Shown: piece after piece, positions 53,111-62,356 of the stretch
Numbering within the stretch: the first letter of the stretch is position 1
Layout of the letters: each line of letters starts with the position of its first letter
Source of the DNA: Amazonocrinis nigriterrae CENA67
GTDB lineage: Bacteria > Cyanobacteriota > Cyanobacteriia > Cyanobacteriales > Nostocaceae
Length of the DNA: 64,000 nucleotides
Assembly: GCF_016056305.1 (NCBI RefSeq)
Contig: NZ_JAECZC010000002.1
Coordinates: 297,925-361,924 of the forward strand
Reading direction: 5' to 3'
Translations under genes and position numbers: made by a program
Notes under the pieces: generated by a model
Databases searched by the model: none
What the model saw: the letters and a program-made list of their open reading frames with translations, nothing else
What the model was told of the DNA's origin: nothing

Positions 53111-53779
53111 TTATTCCGAAAGTATCTCTTTAATCGCAAGCCAGATGCGTTTAAATTTTTGTACCAAACCTACAGGATTGTTTGTTGTTTCGTCTTCCAC
53201 CGAATCTACCAGGGATTGAATTCTATCCATCCGTTCTGCTACGATGTAGAGATTATTTATAGCTTCATCCTTACTTGCCATAGATTCGCGCAGCAGAACA
53301 ACCATATCGGCAATTTCCCGTTTTAGTCTTTCATTCTCAGCTTTACGACGAGTTTCCCATCCTTTAATACTAGCCTTGGAACGCCGCTCAAATTTAAGTT
53401 GTGTTTGTGCCTCATTATATAGAGTCAAATAGTTGTCTCGCTCAGACCTGACGTGCTCATATTTGGCTATTAACTCAGTTGTTCTAGCTTTTTCCTCATT
53501 GTAACGATGTAGAGCCTGCTGATAATTGTTTTGTTCATCAAGATATTTCTGTTTTAAGTCGTTAACTTCAACTTGGTAAGTTTGAATATCTTGCTGAACT
53601 TGAGTTAGTTGAGATGCAGCCTCTTGATTTTCTTTCGCAAGTCGTTCCCATCGAATTGCATCAGCACGAGCATTCCTCAAAAAATGTTTAAGCTCATGAA
53701 TAGAAGGTGGTTCTTTTCCACCTCCGTTAGGAATGTTGATAGGCCGATTTCTGCGACGATCATTGTCTGCGTCTCGCAT
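53111..53779 (-). CDS. Coiled-coil protein
   Basis: 222 residues. A basic N-terminus (RDADNDRRRNRPINIPNGGG) is followed by an almost continuous coiled coil from about residue 40 to 185 (heptads such as LTQVQQDIQTYQVEVNDLKQ and EKARTTELIAKYEHVRSERD). The tail LVQKFKRIWLAIKEILS is amphipathic and could touch a membrane or partner. It resembles a structural or scaffold protein of the cyanobacterial coiled-coil-rich kind, but no specific family was recognised. First gene of a two-gene operon. Confidence 0.65.
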   Translation of the reverse strand: MRDADNDRRRNRPINIPNGGGKEPPSIHELKHFLRNARADAIRWERLAKENQEAASQLTQVQQDIQTYQVEVNDLKQKYLDEQNNYQQALHRYNEEKARTTELIAKYEHVRSERDNYLTLYNEAQTQLKFERRSKASIKGWETRRKAENERLKREIADMVVLLRESMASKDEAINNLYIVAERMDRIQSLVDSVEDETTNNPVGLVQKFKRIWLAIKEILSE

Positions 53780-54077
53780 AGCTCTAATAGATGTTATAAA
53801 TAATACTTTAATTCCTATGTTAATACATTCTTTTTTATTTTAAAATACATATAAGCGCTTTTTATTACAAAACTAAATCTTCCATCGCATCGTGCGATCG
53901 CCTAATTAAAATTTCACATGATCGAGGATGCCATTGGGGTGTAGGGGTATTGCATAGACACCCTTAGCAATACCCAAGTCACAATAGAGAAAACCTACCC
54001 AAAATGCAAGCAATGGGCACAGGTGTATAGAATTCAGCTACAGTTTTAAACCTGACTGGAGCAATGTTAGCCCTTGG

Positions 54078-54506
54078 TTATTTTGCTAGTTCTGGTATGG
54101 TAGCTTCTAACTTCAGACAGTTAGCACCATTAACTTGTAACTGGTACTCTACCTTATCCATCAGACGACTCATAATCAGCCAGCCATAGCCACCTTCTTG
54201 TTTATCTGTAGGGTTTGGTGGGAAGTAGGTAGACATATCAAAGCCTTCGCCATAGTCCCAAACCTCTAAAGCAATATCTCGTTCTTTGAGTTCCAAACGC
54301 AGTAAAACTGGCACATTCGCTTGCTCTTTGTGGGCATGACGTACTACGTTTGAGTATGCTTCCACCAAAGCCAGCCGCAAACGACTGGATTGTCGTGACC
54401 AGTCAACGGATTCTCCTAACTGAATTTTCAAGCATCCCAGCAACCAATGTTCGACAATGTTTAAATAATTTAAGTCGCTTGGTACATGAAGCTCACTTTT
54501 CATCAT
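54078..54506 (-). CDS. RsbW/SpoIIAB-like serine kinase (anti-sigma factor type)
   Basis: 142 residues of the GHKL ATPase fold without a phospho-acceptor domain. The N box is RLALVEAYSNVVRHAHK, the G1 box EVWDYGEGFDM, and GGYGWLIMSRLMDKVEY follows. Such proteins phosphorylate an anti-sigma-factor antagonist or bind a sigma factor. The ATG follows the stop of the REC-GAF-PP2C phosphatase gene with no gap, so the two are co-translated; this is the kinase-phosphatase pair of a partner-switching module. No STAS antagonist or sigma gene is adjacent. Confidence 0.85.
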   Translation of the reverse strand: MMKSELHVPSDLNYLNIVEHWLLGCLKIQLGESVDWSRQSSRLRLALVEAYSNVVRHAHKEQANVPVLLRLELKERDIALEVWDYGEGFDMSTYFPPNPTDKQEGGYGWLIMSRLMDKVEYQLQVNGANCLKLEATIPELAK

Positions 54507-56186
54507 TTACAAAACCTCCAGTGAGAGTATAGTTTGATCATCTTCTTGAACGTGGTTATCTGCCTGGATGCGAGCTAGTAAACGGCTAAGAGAAAGCGGC
54601 TGCGCCTCACTCTGCAAGAGTTGCCAAAAACCGTCTTGATTCAGCATAGAACGGCTAGCTCTCTGAATGACACCCTCGGTTTTTTCTGAATTTAATAATT
54701 TATTTGATACTGTTGCTTCTGTAATTCCATCACTAGCTAGCAATAACGTATCTCCAGGAGTCAGAACCAACCGACCTGACTGTGCCTGCCACCTAGGCAA
54801 GATACCTAACGGTATACCGCGTACCTTGAGATAGTGGGGTTTTTCCTCTATAGGGGCTTCGCGTGACCAAAGCAGGGGATATATATGACCTGCATTAGCG
54901 TAAACTAGTTCTCTGGTAGTGGGGCTATAACAAGCTAAGGCAAGGGTAATGAAGCAATTGTTACCAATCAAGTCATTACACAAAGCGTAGTTGAGATTTT
55001 TCATGACTATATTCGGCTCAGCTGGTGCTTCTTGAGATAATTCTCGGCGTAACACTGAAATAGCGCTGGCCATGAATAAAGCAGCTGGGACACCTTTGCC
55101 AGAAACATCACCTACTGCCAACCACAAGTCGCCCTTGGGATGGACAAACACTTCAAAAAAATCACCTCCTACTTCACGAGCAGGGTAGCAGCAGGCTTGT
55201 AACTTTGCACCTTTGATTTCAGGTAAGCTTTGACGTAGCAGATTGTGTTGAATTTGACGAGCAACTTCTAATTCAGCTCGAATCTGTTCTTGTTTTTGCT
55301 GAAGATGCTGGTAGAGTTTCGCTTGGGAAAGGGCTAAAGCTGCTTGTTCAGCCACACTTGCAATCAATTGAATGTCTTCGTCTTGCCAACAATGACGATC
55401 GCTCCCACACTGATAGATAGTCAACACAGCCAACAAATCTTGCTGGTAGGAAAGTGGTACAACTAGGTAGCTATAGGGATTACCTTCATAGGTGGTGTCT
55501 TGAATCAGTTGATACTGACTCGTTTGCAGCACTTTTTCAATTGAAATGTCAGGGTCGAAGGCATAATTGGCTAAATCAGATTTAGGATCGTGGTAAGAGA
55601 ACTGGTCTAATGTCAAGCGATCGCCTTCTACAGGTCTGAGTAGGCAACAAGTAGCTTCAAATGCTTGTCCAATGATGGCTGCAATCTTTTGTAGCATCGT
55701 GCCATAGTCCAAGCACTCCCGAATTGCCCTTGTCACTGCATTAAACAAAGATTCTCGCCGCAGCGCACGACGCAATTCTTGGGTACGTTTTTTGACTAGA
55801 CGATATGCATCTGCGGCCTGCTCAACTAATACCCTCAACCTTTCCGGACTCCAAGGTTTTGTGATGTACTTGAACACTTGACCGGAGTTAATAGCTTCCA
55901 CCAAATCTTCAACATCGGTAAAACCCGTCAATAAAATCCGAATCGTATCGGGAAAGCGCTCTACCGTGCGACTGAGAAATTCAGTACCATTCATTTCTGG
56001 CATTCTCTGGTCTGAGATAATCACAGCCATTTCGCCTTCTTTGTCTAAAATTGAGAGCGCACTTAAGGCATGATTAGCCCTATATACTTGAAAATTTCGC
56101 CTAAAAGTGCGGTAGAGTAAATCTAGGTTATCTTGCTCATCATCTACGATCATGAGCTTCAGTTTGTCTACCCCTGTGTCAGTCAT
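54507..56186 (-). CDS. Response regulator with GAF and PP2C (SpoIIE/RsbU) phosphatase domains
   Basis: 559 residues. The receiver (residues 9-130) has LMIVDDEQDN, Asp59 in IISDQRMPEMNG and YITKPW. A GAF domain (about 165-290) and a coiled linker (QQKQEQIRAELEVARQIQHN) follow. The C-terminal PP2C_SIG phosphatase (about 335-559) has REVGGDFFEVF, WLAVGDVSGKGVPAALFMA and LLLASDGITEA with the metal-binding Asp residues. It probably dephosphorylates an antagonist protein when its receiver is phosphorylated. It is directly followed by the RsbW-like kinase gene. Confidence 0.92.
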   Translation of the reverse strand: MTDTGVDKLKLMIVDDEQDNLDLLYRTFRRNFQVYRANHALSALSILDKEGEMAVIISDQRMPEMNGTEFLSRTVERFPDTIRILLTGFTDVEDLVEAINSGQVFKYITKPWSPERLRVLVEQAADAYRLVKKRTQELRRALRRESLFNAVTRAIRECLDYGTMLQKIAAIIGQAFEATCCLLRPVEGDRLTLDQFSYHDPKSDLANYAFDPDISIEKVLQTSQYQLIQDTTYEGNPYSYLVVPLSYQQDLLAVLTIYQCGSDRHCWQDEDIQLIASVAEQAALALSQAKLYQHLQQKQEQIRAELEVARQIQHNLLRQSLPEIKGAKLQACCYPAREVGGDFFEVFVHPKGDLWLAVGDVSGKGVPAALFMASAISVLRRELSQEAPAEPNIVMKNLNYALCNDLIGNNCFITLALACYSPTTRELVYANAGHIYPLLWSREAPIEEKPHYLKVRGIPLGILPRWQAQSGRLVLTPGDTLLLASDGITEATVSNKLLNSEKTEGVIQRASRSMLNQDGFWQLLQSEAQPLSLSRLLARIQADNHVQEDDQTILSLEVL

Positions 56187-56512
56187 ATTTGACTTGAATT
56201 TTTGAATAGTTGAATGGCGAGATAGTGCAATTTTTATCCCACCCCATCACCAACGAACACTCAAAAAGTCTAGCTCAAGGATGAAGTATAAAATTACTCC
56301 ATCTCAAGAGAAATGAAGCATAAATATTGAGTCATGTGATTTTGGCATTTCACTTGCGAGTGAAGCGTCTAATGCTAATTTCTTACTTCATGCTTTAACC
56401 TTTACACTTAGTGACTTCTTTAGTTAAAGTTACCCACTTTGAACGTATAAAATTACTCAAAGTTTTCAACTTTCTTTAATTTCCTGAAGGATTGCTACAC
56501 ACCAAAATAACT
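56187..56512 (-). other. Intergenic region
   Basis: 326 bases, AT-rich. It contains a near-duplicate ATGAAGTATAAAATTACTCC (56281) and AACGTATAAAATTACTC (56438), which could be repeated promoter elements for the phosphatase gene. No gene or hairpin of note. Confidence 0.4.
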
Positions 56513-57232
56513 TTATCCCACCAATCCAGAACGCAAGGCGCGTACTGCTGCTTGGGTACGGTCATCGGCACATAGCTTATTCAAAATATTACGGACATGC
56601 GTTTTCACAGTTCCGACTGTAATGTAAAGGCGCTCGGCAATCACTGCATTGCTACAACCTTCGACAATCAACTGTAACACTTCCAATTCCCTTTCTGTCA
56701 GGGTGTAAGGGTCAATAATTTCCTGATTTTCCAAAAAATCTGGATTTTGGGTCAGGTTTTTATTATCTGTTAGTGTTGTTTGCGGTGATGGGGGATTTTG
56801 TTGGGCTTGTTGTAATACAATCCGAGCGATCGCTGGATCGATCCAAGCGTTGCCATTGTAAGTGACTCGTACTGCTTCCAGCAAATTATCAAACTTGATA
56901 TCCTTCATACAATAGGAATCTGCCCCAGCTGCAAAGGCTGCCAGTACTGCTTCTTTGTTGTCCCGAAGTGTTAAAATTAACACCCGCGTTGACAACTCTT
57001 CTCCATTAGCAGTAGATTTTAATTCCCGCGTGAGTTCAATGCCATCCTTATCCGGTAAACCGATATCGACGATCGCAATATCTGGTTGTACACTTCTTAA
57101 CATTTTCAGCCCATCCTTGGCATTGGCAGCTTCTCCCACAACTTCAATTTCTTCCTTTTGCAGCAGTGCTGTCTTAATACCCACACGGGTAAGGTCATGA
57201 TCTTCAATCAGAGCAATACGAATTTTACTCAT
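56513..57232 (-). CDS. NarL/FixJ-family response regulator
   Basis: 239 residues from the ATG at 57232, chosen over the TTG at 57238 because GGAAG lies about 6 bases upstream. The receiver has IALIEDHDLTRVGIK, the phospho-acceptor Asp56 in AIVDIGLPDKDG and a Lys in YCMKDIKF. A Thr/Gln-rich linker is followed by a LuxR helix-turn-helix (TERELEVLQLIVEGCSNAVI, then AERLYITVGTVKTHVRNIL). It binds DNA as a dimer when phosphorylated. It is upstream of the phosphatase/kinase pair on the same strand, 326 bases away. Its cognate kinase is not obvious. Confidence 0.93.
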   Translation of the reverse strand: MSKIRIALIEDHDLTRVGIKTALLQKEEIEVVGEAANAKDGLKMLRSVQPDIAIVDIGLPDKDGIELTRELKSTANGEELSTRVLILTLRDNKEAVLAAFAAGADSYCMKDIKFDNLLEAVRVTYNGNAWIDPAIARIVLQQAQQNPPSPQTTLTDNKNLTQNPDFLENQEIIDPYTLTERELEVLQLIVEGCSNAVIAERLYITVGTVKTHVRNILNKLCADDRTQAAVRALRSGLVG

Positions 57233-57238
57233 AGTCAA

Positions 57239-57652
57239 CTTCCGCCCTTTACACTACCTTAACTGTAAAGTCGAGTTTACTCAAAGTCTTGATAGATGTA
57301 GTTTAAAGACATTCTTCCAATAATAAATATAGTGGTACTGCCCTGAATAAGGCTAACACGTATAGGGATTGCTAATGTGACAAGTATTCACTTTCCATGC
57401 AAATATTAAAGTTACATTACAAAATCAGCCTAGTTTCATCTTTTGTATAATATAAGTTATTTTTATAACCCTTTAAATTTGGGTATATTATCTTTAGCTA
57501 GTAGATTCAGTTACCTCACACAAATAATTTGTCTGGTTTTTAACTTGTAAACAGCCAGTTGTTATTTGCTCAGATTTCCACGTTCACCCATTAAAAAATT
57601 TGATAGACTATCGTTTTAAAGAACTTGGTGTGAGACTATTCGAGAATCGGCT
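57239..57652 (+). other. Intergenic region between divergent genes
   Basis: 414 bases, very AT-rich, between the NarL regulator (-) and the glycosyltransferase (+). It must hold both promoters. TTGTATAATATAAG at 57442 contains a good TATAAT-like -10. No repeats or genes were seen. Confidence 0.45.
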
Positions 57653-58405
57653 ATGTTTAAACAGCCTAAAGCGTTTTCAGTACTGGGAATACCAGTTCAT
57701 GTCATGAGTAACTATCCAGGCTGGTTGCTAGAATGCTTGCAACAAAGCATTGGTACTCATGTAGTTACGCTCAATGCAGAAATGACTATGCAGGCAGAGC
57801 GAAATACCATGCTTGCCAAAGTGATTCAAGATGCTGAGCTAGTGATTCCAGATGGCGCGGGAGTAGTTTTGTATTTGCGGTGGCTTTTCTGGCAAAAAGT
57901 TCAACGTTGTCCAGGAATTGAACTAGCAGAAACACTGCTGCGAGAAGTGGGACAGCAGCCAACTACAAAGGTATTTTTCTATGGCGGAGCGCCTGGGGTG
58001 GCTACCAAAGCGGCAGAATTTTGGCAGCAACAAATTCCCACTTTGAACATAGCGGGTACTCATTCCGGCTATCATTCTCCAGAAGAAGAAGAGCAATTGA
58101 AACAAACTCTTGTCCAATTGCAACCACAAGTAATTTTTGTGGGTTTGGGAGTGCCCCGTCAAGAATTATGGATTGCTGAAAACCGCCATTTGTGTCCCCA
58201 AGCCATTTGGATTGGTGTTGGTGGTAGTTTCGATATTTGGTCAGGGACAAAAACTCGCGCTCCTGCTTGGTTAGGAAAAAATAATTTGGAATGGCTGTAT
58301 CGGCTTTATCAAGAACCCTGGCGTTGGCGGCGGATGTTAGCTTTGCCGGAGTTTGCATTGAAAGCTTTTGTTTATCGATTGACTGCAAGGGGTGCAATTA
58401 GTTAG
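57653..58405 (+). CDS. WecG/TagA/CpsF-family glycosyltransferase
   Basis: 250 residues. The family blocks are all present: HVVTLNAEMTMQAERN, LVIPDGAGVVLYLRW (PDG with the catalytic Asp-type residue), KVFFYGGAPGVATKAAEFW, HSGYHSPEEEEQL, VIFVGLGVPRQELWIAEN and the end VGGSFDIWSGTKTRAPAWL. These enzymes add N-acetylmannosamine(-uronic acid) or similar sugars to a lipid-linked N-acetylglucosamine at the cytosolic membrane face, in exopolysaccharide or wall-polymer synthesis. No other polysaccharide gene is adjacent. Confidence 0.93.
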   Translation: MFKQPKAFSVLGIPVHVMSNYPGWLLECLQQSIGTHVVTLNAEMTMQAERNTMLAKVIQDAELVIPDGAGVVLYLRWLFWQKVQRCPGIELAETLLREVGQQPTTKVFFYGGAPGVATKAAEFWQQQIPTLNIAGTHSGYHSPEEEEQLKQTLVQLQPQVIFVGLGVPRQELWIAENRHLCPQAIWIGVGGSFDIWSGTKTRAPAWLGKNNLEWLYRLYQEPWRWRRMLALPEFALKAFVYRLTARGAIS

Positions 58406-58458
58406 CAACTGGCGTATAGGAGTGACATTAATTTAGTTACTCCTCTGCCATTCCTTAA

Positions 58459-59838
58459 CTAAGTATTAAGTTTGACAGGGATTTTAATAATGAACTCAGA
58501 TCCTTGACCTAGAGTAGATACACAATTCATCTGTCCGCCATGTTTTTCTACAATAATTTGATAACAGATAGATAATCCTAATCCCGTACCTTTACCCACA
58601 GGCTTAGTGGTAAAGAATGGGTCAAACAATCGCTTTTTTACATCTTGGGGAATTCCTGTGCCATTATCAGCAATACGAATTACCACTTGCTGATCATCTG
58701 TAAGTTCTGTCCGAATGATAATTTCTGGTTGAGTCGCCAGTTGAGAATTTTTGACAATGGATTGTTCTGTTGACTCTTCCAAAGCATCAATAGCATTTGT
58801 CAGAAGATTCATAAAGACTTGATTGAGTAACCCAGCATAGCAATCAACCAAAGGTAGGTTGGCATATTGTTTAAGAACATTAATATAGTGATGAGTTTTT
58901 TGGCTATTGAGCCGACTTTGTAAAATTAGCAAAGTATTATCGATACCTTCATGAATATCAACAAGTTTTTTATCAGATTCATCTAGACGAGAGAAATTGC
59001 GTAAAGACTGAACAATTTGTGCGATTCGATCGCAACCATTCCGCATAGAATTTAGTAATGTCGGTAAATCGCTGCTAATAAAGCCCAGTTCACTTTCAGC
59101 GATCGCAGTTTGAATTTCTGCTACAGGATGAGGATAATTATTTTGATAGAGATTAACCAGGTTTAATAACTGCTGAGTATATTCGATGGCATGGACAAGA
59201 TTACCAGCAATAAAGTTGATAGGATTATTCACTTCATGAGCTATACCTGCGACTAGTTGACCTAAAGCTACCATTTTTTCATTTTGCAAGAGTTGGGTAT
59301 AGTTATTTTGCAGGTCACGAAATCCTGCTTTAGCTATTTGAGATTGTTTTTCTACATACTGTAGTTTTGTTAAGGTCAGAACATGAATCTGAGAATTAGC
59401 TACAAGTAACTGATGGAAATCAACTATCTTATACTCTCCCGATGCAGTTTTTACTAAAATTGGCTCATAGACAAATTGTGGCGATCGCTGTAATGCAGAC
59501 TGAGTTGCTTCTGTGATTAGCGTATTCGCAAGCAATATAAACACTTCACGCTGAATAAAGTTATAGAGACTTTCAATAGCTCGCATCGAAAACAACTCAA
59601 AACTATAGGGGCGACTCATCATCTCAAAAAATCTTTGCCGTGAAATCATCCCTACAAAGCGCTGGTTATCGGTCAAAATAATTCCTGGCAATAATGGCTC
59701 ATGCTCAAAGAGGCTCATCAATTTATTACCCGGAAGATAGATTTCAACTGCAACCCCCCACGCAGGTAATTCTTGTAACGTAGAATCTAATTGCAGACGC
59801 AAATCATTAGCATTTTTCTCGCTGCAAGTTGCGAGCAT
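58459..59838 (-). CDS. Histidine kinase with CBS-like N-terminal sensor
   Basis: 459 residues from the ATG at 59838, preferred to the TTG at 59904 because AAGGAA lies about 9 bases upstream. The N-terminal ~150 residues contain a CBS-pair-like segment (PGIILTDNQRFVGMISRQRF). A coiled linker leads to MVALGQLVAGIAHEVNNPIN with the phospho-acceptor His, then NLLTNAIDALEE, DNGTGIPQD and GKGTGLGLSICYQI. The dimerisation block closely resembles that of the REC-kinase at 44.4 kb. CBS pairs often sense adenine nucleotides. No receiver gene is adjacent. Confidence 0.88.
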   Translation of the reverse strand: MLATCSEKNANDLRLQLDSTLQELPAWGVAVEIYLPGNKLMSLFEHEPLLPGIILTDNQRFVGMISRQRFFEMMSRPYSFELFSMRAIESLYNFIQREVFILLANTLITEATQSALQRSPQFVYEPILVKTASGEYKIVDFHQLLVANSQIHVLTLTKLQYVEKQSQIAKAGFRDLQNNYTQLLQNEKMVALGQLVAGIAHEVNNPINFIAGNLVHAIEYTQQLLNLVNLYQNNYPHPVAEIQTAIAESELGFISSDLPTLLNSMRNGCDRIAQIVQSLRNFSRLDESDKKLVDIHEGIDNTLLILQSRLNSQKTHHYINVLKQYANLPLVDCYAGLLNQVFMNLLTNAIDALEESTEQSIVKNSQLATQPEIIIRTELTDDQQVVIRIADNGTGIPQDVKKRLFDPFFTTKPVGKGTGLGLSICYQIIVEKHGGQMNCVSTLGQGSEFIIKIPVKLNT

Positions 59839-60376
59839 AATTTTATTCCTTTGCCCTTGAGGTATTTTTGCTGCTTTCCACTCCGAACGATTAAAGTTCA
59901 ACAAATTAATAGAAAAGCAGTATTGCCATACTTATTTTCCTAATATAGCTTTACAAATGTTCATAGTATCCACTAACTAGCTCATACTTAACTAAATCTT
60001 TAATATGAGTCTCCAATTAGCCTGACTTTTCAGAGAAAATACTGAAACCATCGTCAAACCTGGGGGTAGGGTATAGGGTCAGGACTTACGCAGCGAGATT
60101 ATTTGTTGAGGTCGGGAATAGGGCATAGGGCATAGGGGATTTTTCCCTGCCCCATAACGGCAGAATTATTTGAAGGCTTTGAACAATCAGCACTGTCCTA
60201 AACTATGCTTCCACTGCTGTATTACTTACCTTCACTAGGTAACAAAAAAGTAGTATTACTGAAAATACTGCCAAAAATTTTTAATATTTATACTTTCAAA
60301 TTGAAATTCCCAGGCATAACCTGGGAATCCTTGTTTTAAGGTAAATTTCAATCGCCAGCTTTTAGTACTTCGTTTT
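59839..60376 (+). other. Intergenic region with dispersed repeats
   Basis: 538 bases between divergent genes. CAGGACTTACGCA at about 60082 is the end sequence of the MITE at 32324-32459, here single. GGGCATAG units follow (60120-60140). 60165-60207 repeats the 43 bases found at 4351-4393 with 5 mismatches. A terminator-like hairpin is at 60306-60328. No gene was seen. Confidence 0.55.
60306..60336 (+). terminator. Terminator-like hairpin upstream of ftsE
   Basis: ATTCCCAGG-CATAA-CCTGGGAAT is a perfect 9-bp stem followed by CCTTGTTTT. It points in the + direction but no + strand gene ends here, so it would end a short unknown transcript or act as an attenuator in the ftsE leader. Confidence 0.5.
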
Positions 60377-61126
60377 ATGAGAACTGCTATAAAAACTCCA
60401 GAAAAAACTGACAAATCCGTTGATAGAGAGGATAGTACACCTCAACAAGATGGTAGTAATAGTCCTGCGATGGTGCAATTGCGCTCTGTGACAAAAACCT
60501 ATACCAACGGTTATGAGGCTTTGTTGGATGTCAACCTGGAGGTTAAGCAAAAAGAATTTTTGTTTATCACCGGGCCAAGTGGTTCTGGTAAATCAACCCT
60601 GTTAAAAATGTTATATGGTGAGGAGTTACCAACACAGGGAGAAGTGATTATTGATGATTGTAATGTAGCAGCTTTGCGGGGTGATCGCTTGTCATTATTG
60701 CGGCGACGTATTGGTGTTGTGTTTCAAGACTACAAACTGATTCCCCAGCGCACAGTGGCGGAAAATGTCACTTTTGTGTTGCAAGCTCAAGGGTATACCC
60801 GTAAAGAAATTCAAAGACGTTTAGAACCAACTTTGAAACTCGTAGGTTTGCTTTCTAAAGCTGACCGTTTTCCCGATCAGCTTTCTGGCGGAGAGCAACA
60901 GCGCGTGAGTATTGCGCGAGCGATCGTTGGGACACCACCATTGCTTTTAGCAGATGAGCCAACAGGAAACCTCGATCCAGATAACTCCTGGCAAGTGATG
61001 CAGATTCTGCAAAAGTTAAATACCTTTGGAGCAACAGTAATTGTCACTACTCACGATGAACAACTGGTGCGTCGCTGCAATCATCCAGTGGTGCAAGTCC
61101 AAAACGGACGACTATATCGAAAATAG
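60377..61126 (+). CDS. ftsE: FtsE-like cell division ABC ATPase
   Basis: 249 residues. A polar N-terminal extension of ~30 residues precedes the ATPase: Walker [10 protein letters not shown] (66-74), [20 protein letters not shown] (Q-loop block typical of FtsE), signature [15 protein letters not shown], Walker [14 protein letters not shown] and the His in VTTHDEQL. FtsE works with the membrane protein FtsX at the division site to control peptidoglycan hydrolases. ftsX is not next door, as in many cyanobacteria where the two are separated. A LolD/MacB-type ATPase is the alternative. Confidence 0.8.
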   Translation: MRTAIKTPEKTDKSVDREDSTPQQDGSNSPAMVQLRSVTKTYTNGYEALLDVNLEVKQKEFLFITGPSGSGKSTLLKMLYGEELPTQGEVIIDDCNVAALRGDRLSLLRRRIGVVFQDYKLIPQRTVAENVTFVLQAQGYTRKEIQRRLEPTLKLVGLLSKADRFPDQLSGGEQQRVSIARAIVGTPPLLLADEPTGNLDPDNSWQVMQILQKLNTFGATVIVTTHDEQLVRRCNHPVVQVQNGRLYRK

Positions 61127-61197
61127 TCAGTTGTAGTTGTCAGTTGTTAGTTGTTAGTTGTCAGTTGTCATCACTCAACAGTCATCACTCAACAGTC
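61127..61197 (+). repeat. Tandem heptamer repeats
   Basis: GTTGTCA/GTTGTTA heptamers and two copies of CATCACTCAACAGT fill the space between convergent ftsE and the membrane HEAT protein gene, reaching a few bases into the latter's end. Confidence 0.75.
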
Positions 61198-61961
61198 AAG
61201 AATTTTTGATTTTTGACTTTGGACTTGACTACACCAAGTGGAGTCATTGGACTAGATGCTAATGGTTGTAAGCGATCCAAAGCTTGCAAACTGTCAAATG
61301 CTGCTTCTCGAATTACTGCTTCCTCCTCTCGACTGAGTAAAAGTTGCAAGCATTGAACAGCATGTTGCTGCACCGCAGGATCAATTTTTCTGCGTGTCAT
61401 GAATTTAGTTAGTTGACGTACAGCAATCAAACGCTTCAAGGGGTCTTGTTGTGTTAAGTCGAGCAATAATCGGTCAAAATTATCTTCTTCTCGATTTCCA
61501 TAGAAGCTGACGATTTGCCACACCAACAAAATTAAAGTTAATAACGTCCCCAAACCTTGCACAATAGTACCAGCAGCAATCCAAGGGCTATTGGAGTCAA
61601 CCCAGATGGCAGCTGCCATGTAAGTACTGACAGTAGCAATTCCACCACTGCTAACGGCTAACGCTAACCGACGATTTGGACTATTTAAAAACCTGTGAAT
61701 CTCTGACCAACCCGACTGCCAGTCCCATTCTTGCATTGAGTACACTAATAACATTACCCCAACGCCAAACAGCAGCGCCAAGAAAAGTTTCCAGTTCCAC
61801 AGCAGCATGGCAACAACAATTGTCAGGAAGCTAAGCATCCCTCCTGGCCCAGAGAAAGGCTTGAAAGTTCGTTGTCTTAGACTTCCCGTCTTGAACTCTG
61901 GAAGCGACCAGTTGGGATACTGGTTGATTAATTGCTGCCAAAAAGACGAAGCCTTTACCAC
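61185..61961 (-). CDS. Membrane protein with HEAT/armadillo-like C-terminal domain
   Basis: 258 residues. Four hydrophobic helices (about 41-58, 59-75, 100-118 and 127-150: GGMLSFLTIVVAMLLW; LFLALLFGVGVMLLV; ALAVSSGGIATVSTYMAAAI; LGTLLTLILLVWQIV) are followed by a cytosolic helical part. There LLLDLTQQDPLKRLIAVRQL and CLQLLLSREEEAVIREAAF look like HEAT repeats. I recall it as a cyanobacterial armadillo-type membrane protein of unknown function. The last ~15 residues (VVKSKVKNQKFLTVE) are encoded by repeat-like DNA, so the true end may once have differed. Confidence 0.7.
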   Translation of the reverse strand: MVKASSFWQQLINQYPNWSLPEFKTGSLRQRTFKPFSGPGGMLSFLTIVVAMLLWNWKLFLALLFGVGVMLLVYSMQEWDWQSGWSEIHRFLNSPNRRLALAVSSGGIATVSTYMAAAIWVDSNSPWIAAGTIVQGLGTLLTLILLVWQIVSFYGNREEDNFDRLLLDLTQQDPLKRLIAVRQLTKFMTRRKIDPAVQQHAVQCLQLLLSREEEAVIREAAFDSLQALDRLQPLASSPMTPLGVVKSKVKNQKFLTVE

Positions 61962-62356
61962 AGTGTTTACCTACTTGATTACTAGATTGTCTAATGTATA
62001 AGAATAACTGGGCTAGAGCAAGTCAGAGCGATTTTGTGAATGTATTTTTAATATGACGCAGGCTAGAGGTGTATAAATAATTGGTTCATCGATAATAGCA
62101 ATTGTAGGGAGTTAGGAGTTGAGAGTTAGGAGTTAGGAGTTGGGAGTTGAGACGTGCGGAGTTTGGAGTTTGGAGTTGAGAGTTATTTCTCCCTCATCCC
62201 CTTCATCCCCACGGCAGTTGCTCCACTTGGGGAAACCCCAAGACCGCACTGCCTCCTCATCTCCCTCATCTTCCCCATCTCCCTATCCCCCCATCTCCTC
62301 ATCCCCCTACTTCCCTAGTCGAGAAGAGTGCAAGTTAAATACACATCAGCTTACCT
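61962..62356 (+). repeat. Repeat-rich spacer before the hydrolase gene
   Basis: GGAGTTA/GGAGTTG heptamers at 62107-62185, then TCATCTCCC/TCATCCCC units to about 62320. At 62213-62253 stands a palindrome GGCAGTTGC ... GCACTGCC around GGGGAAACCCC, of the same family as the inner palindrome of the MITE at 32370-32410. The plus-strand frame across it is not a gene. Confidence 0.7.
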
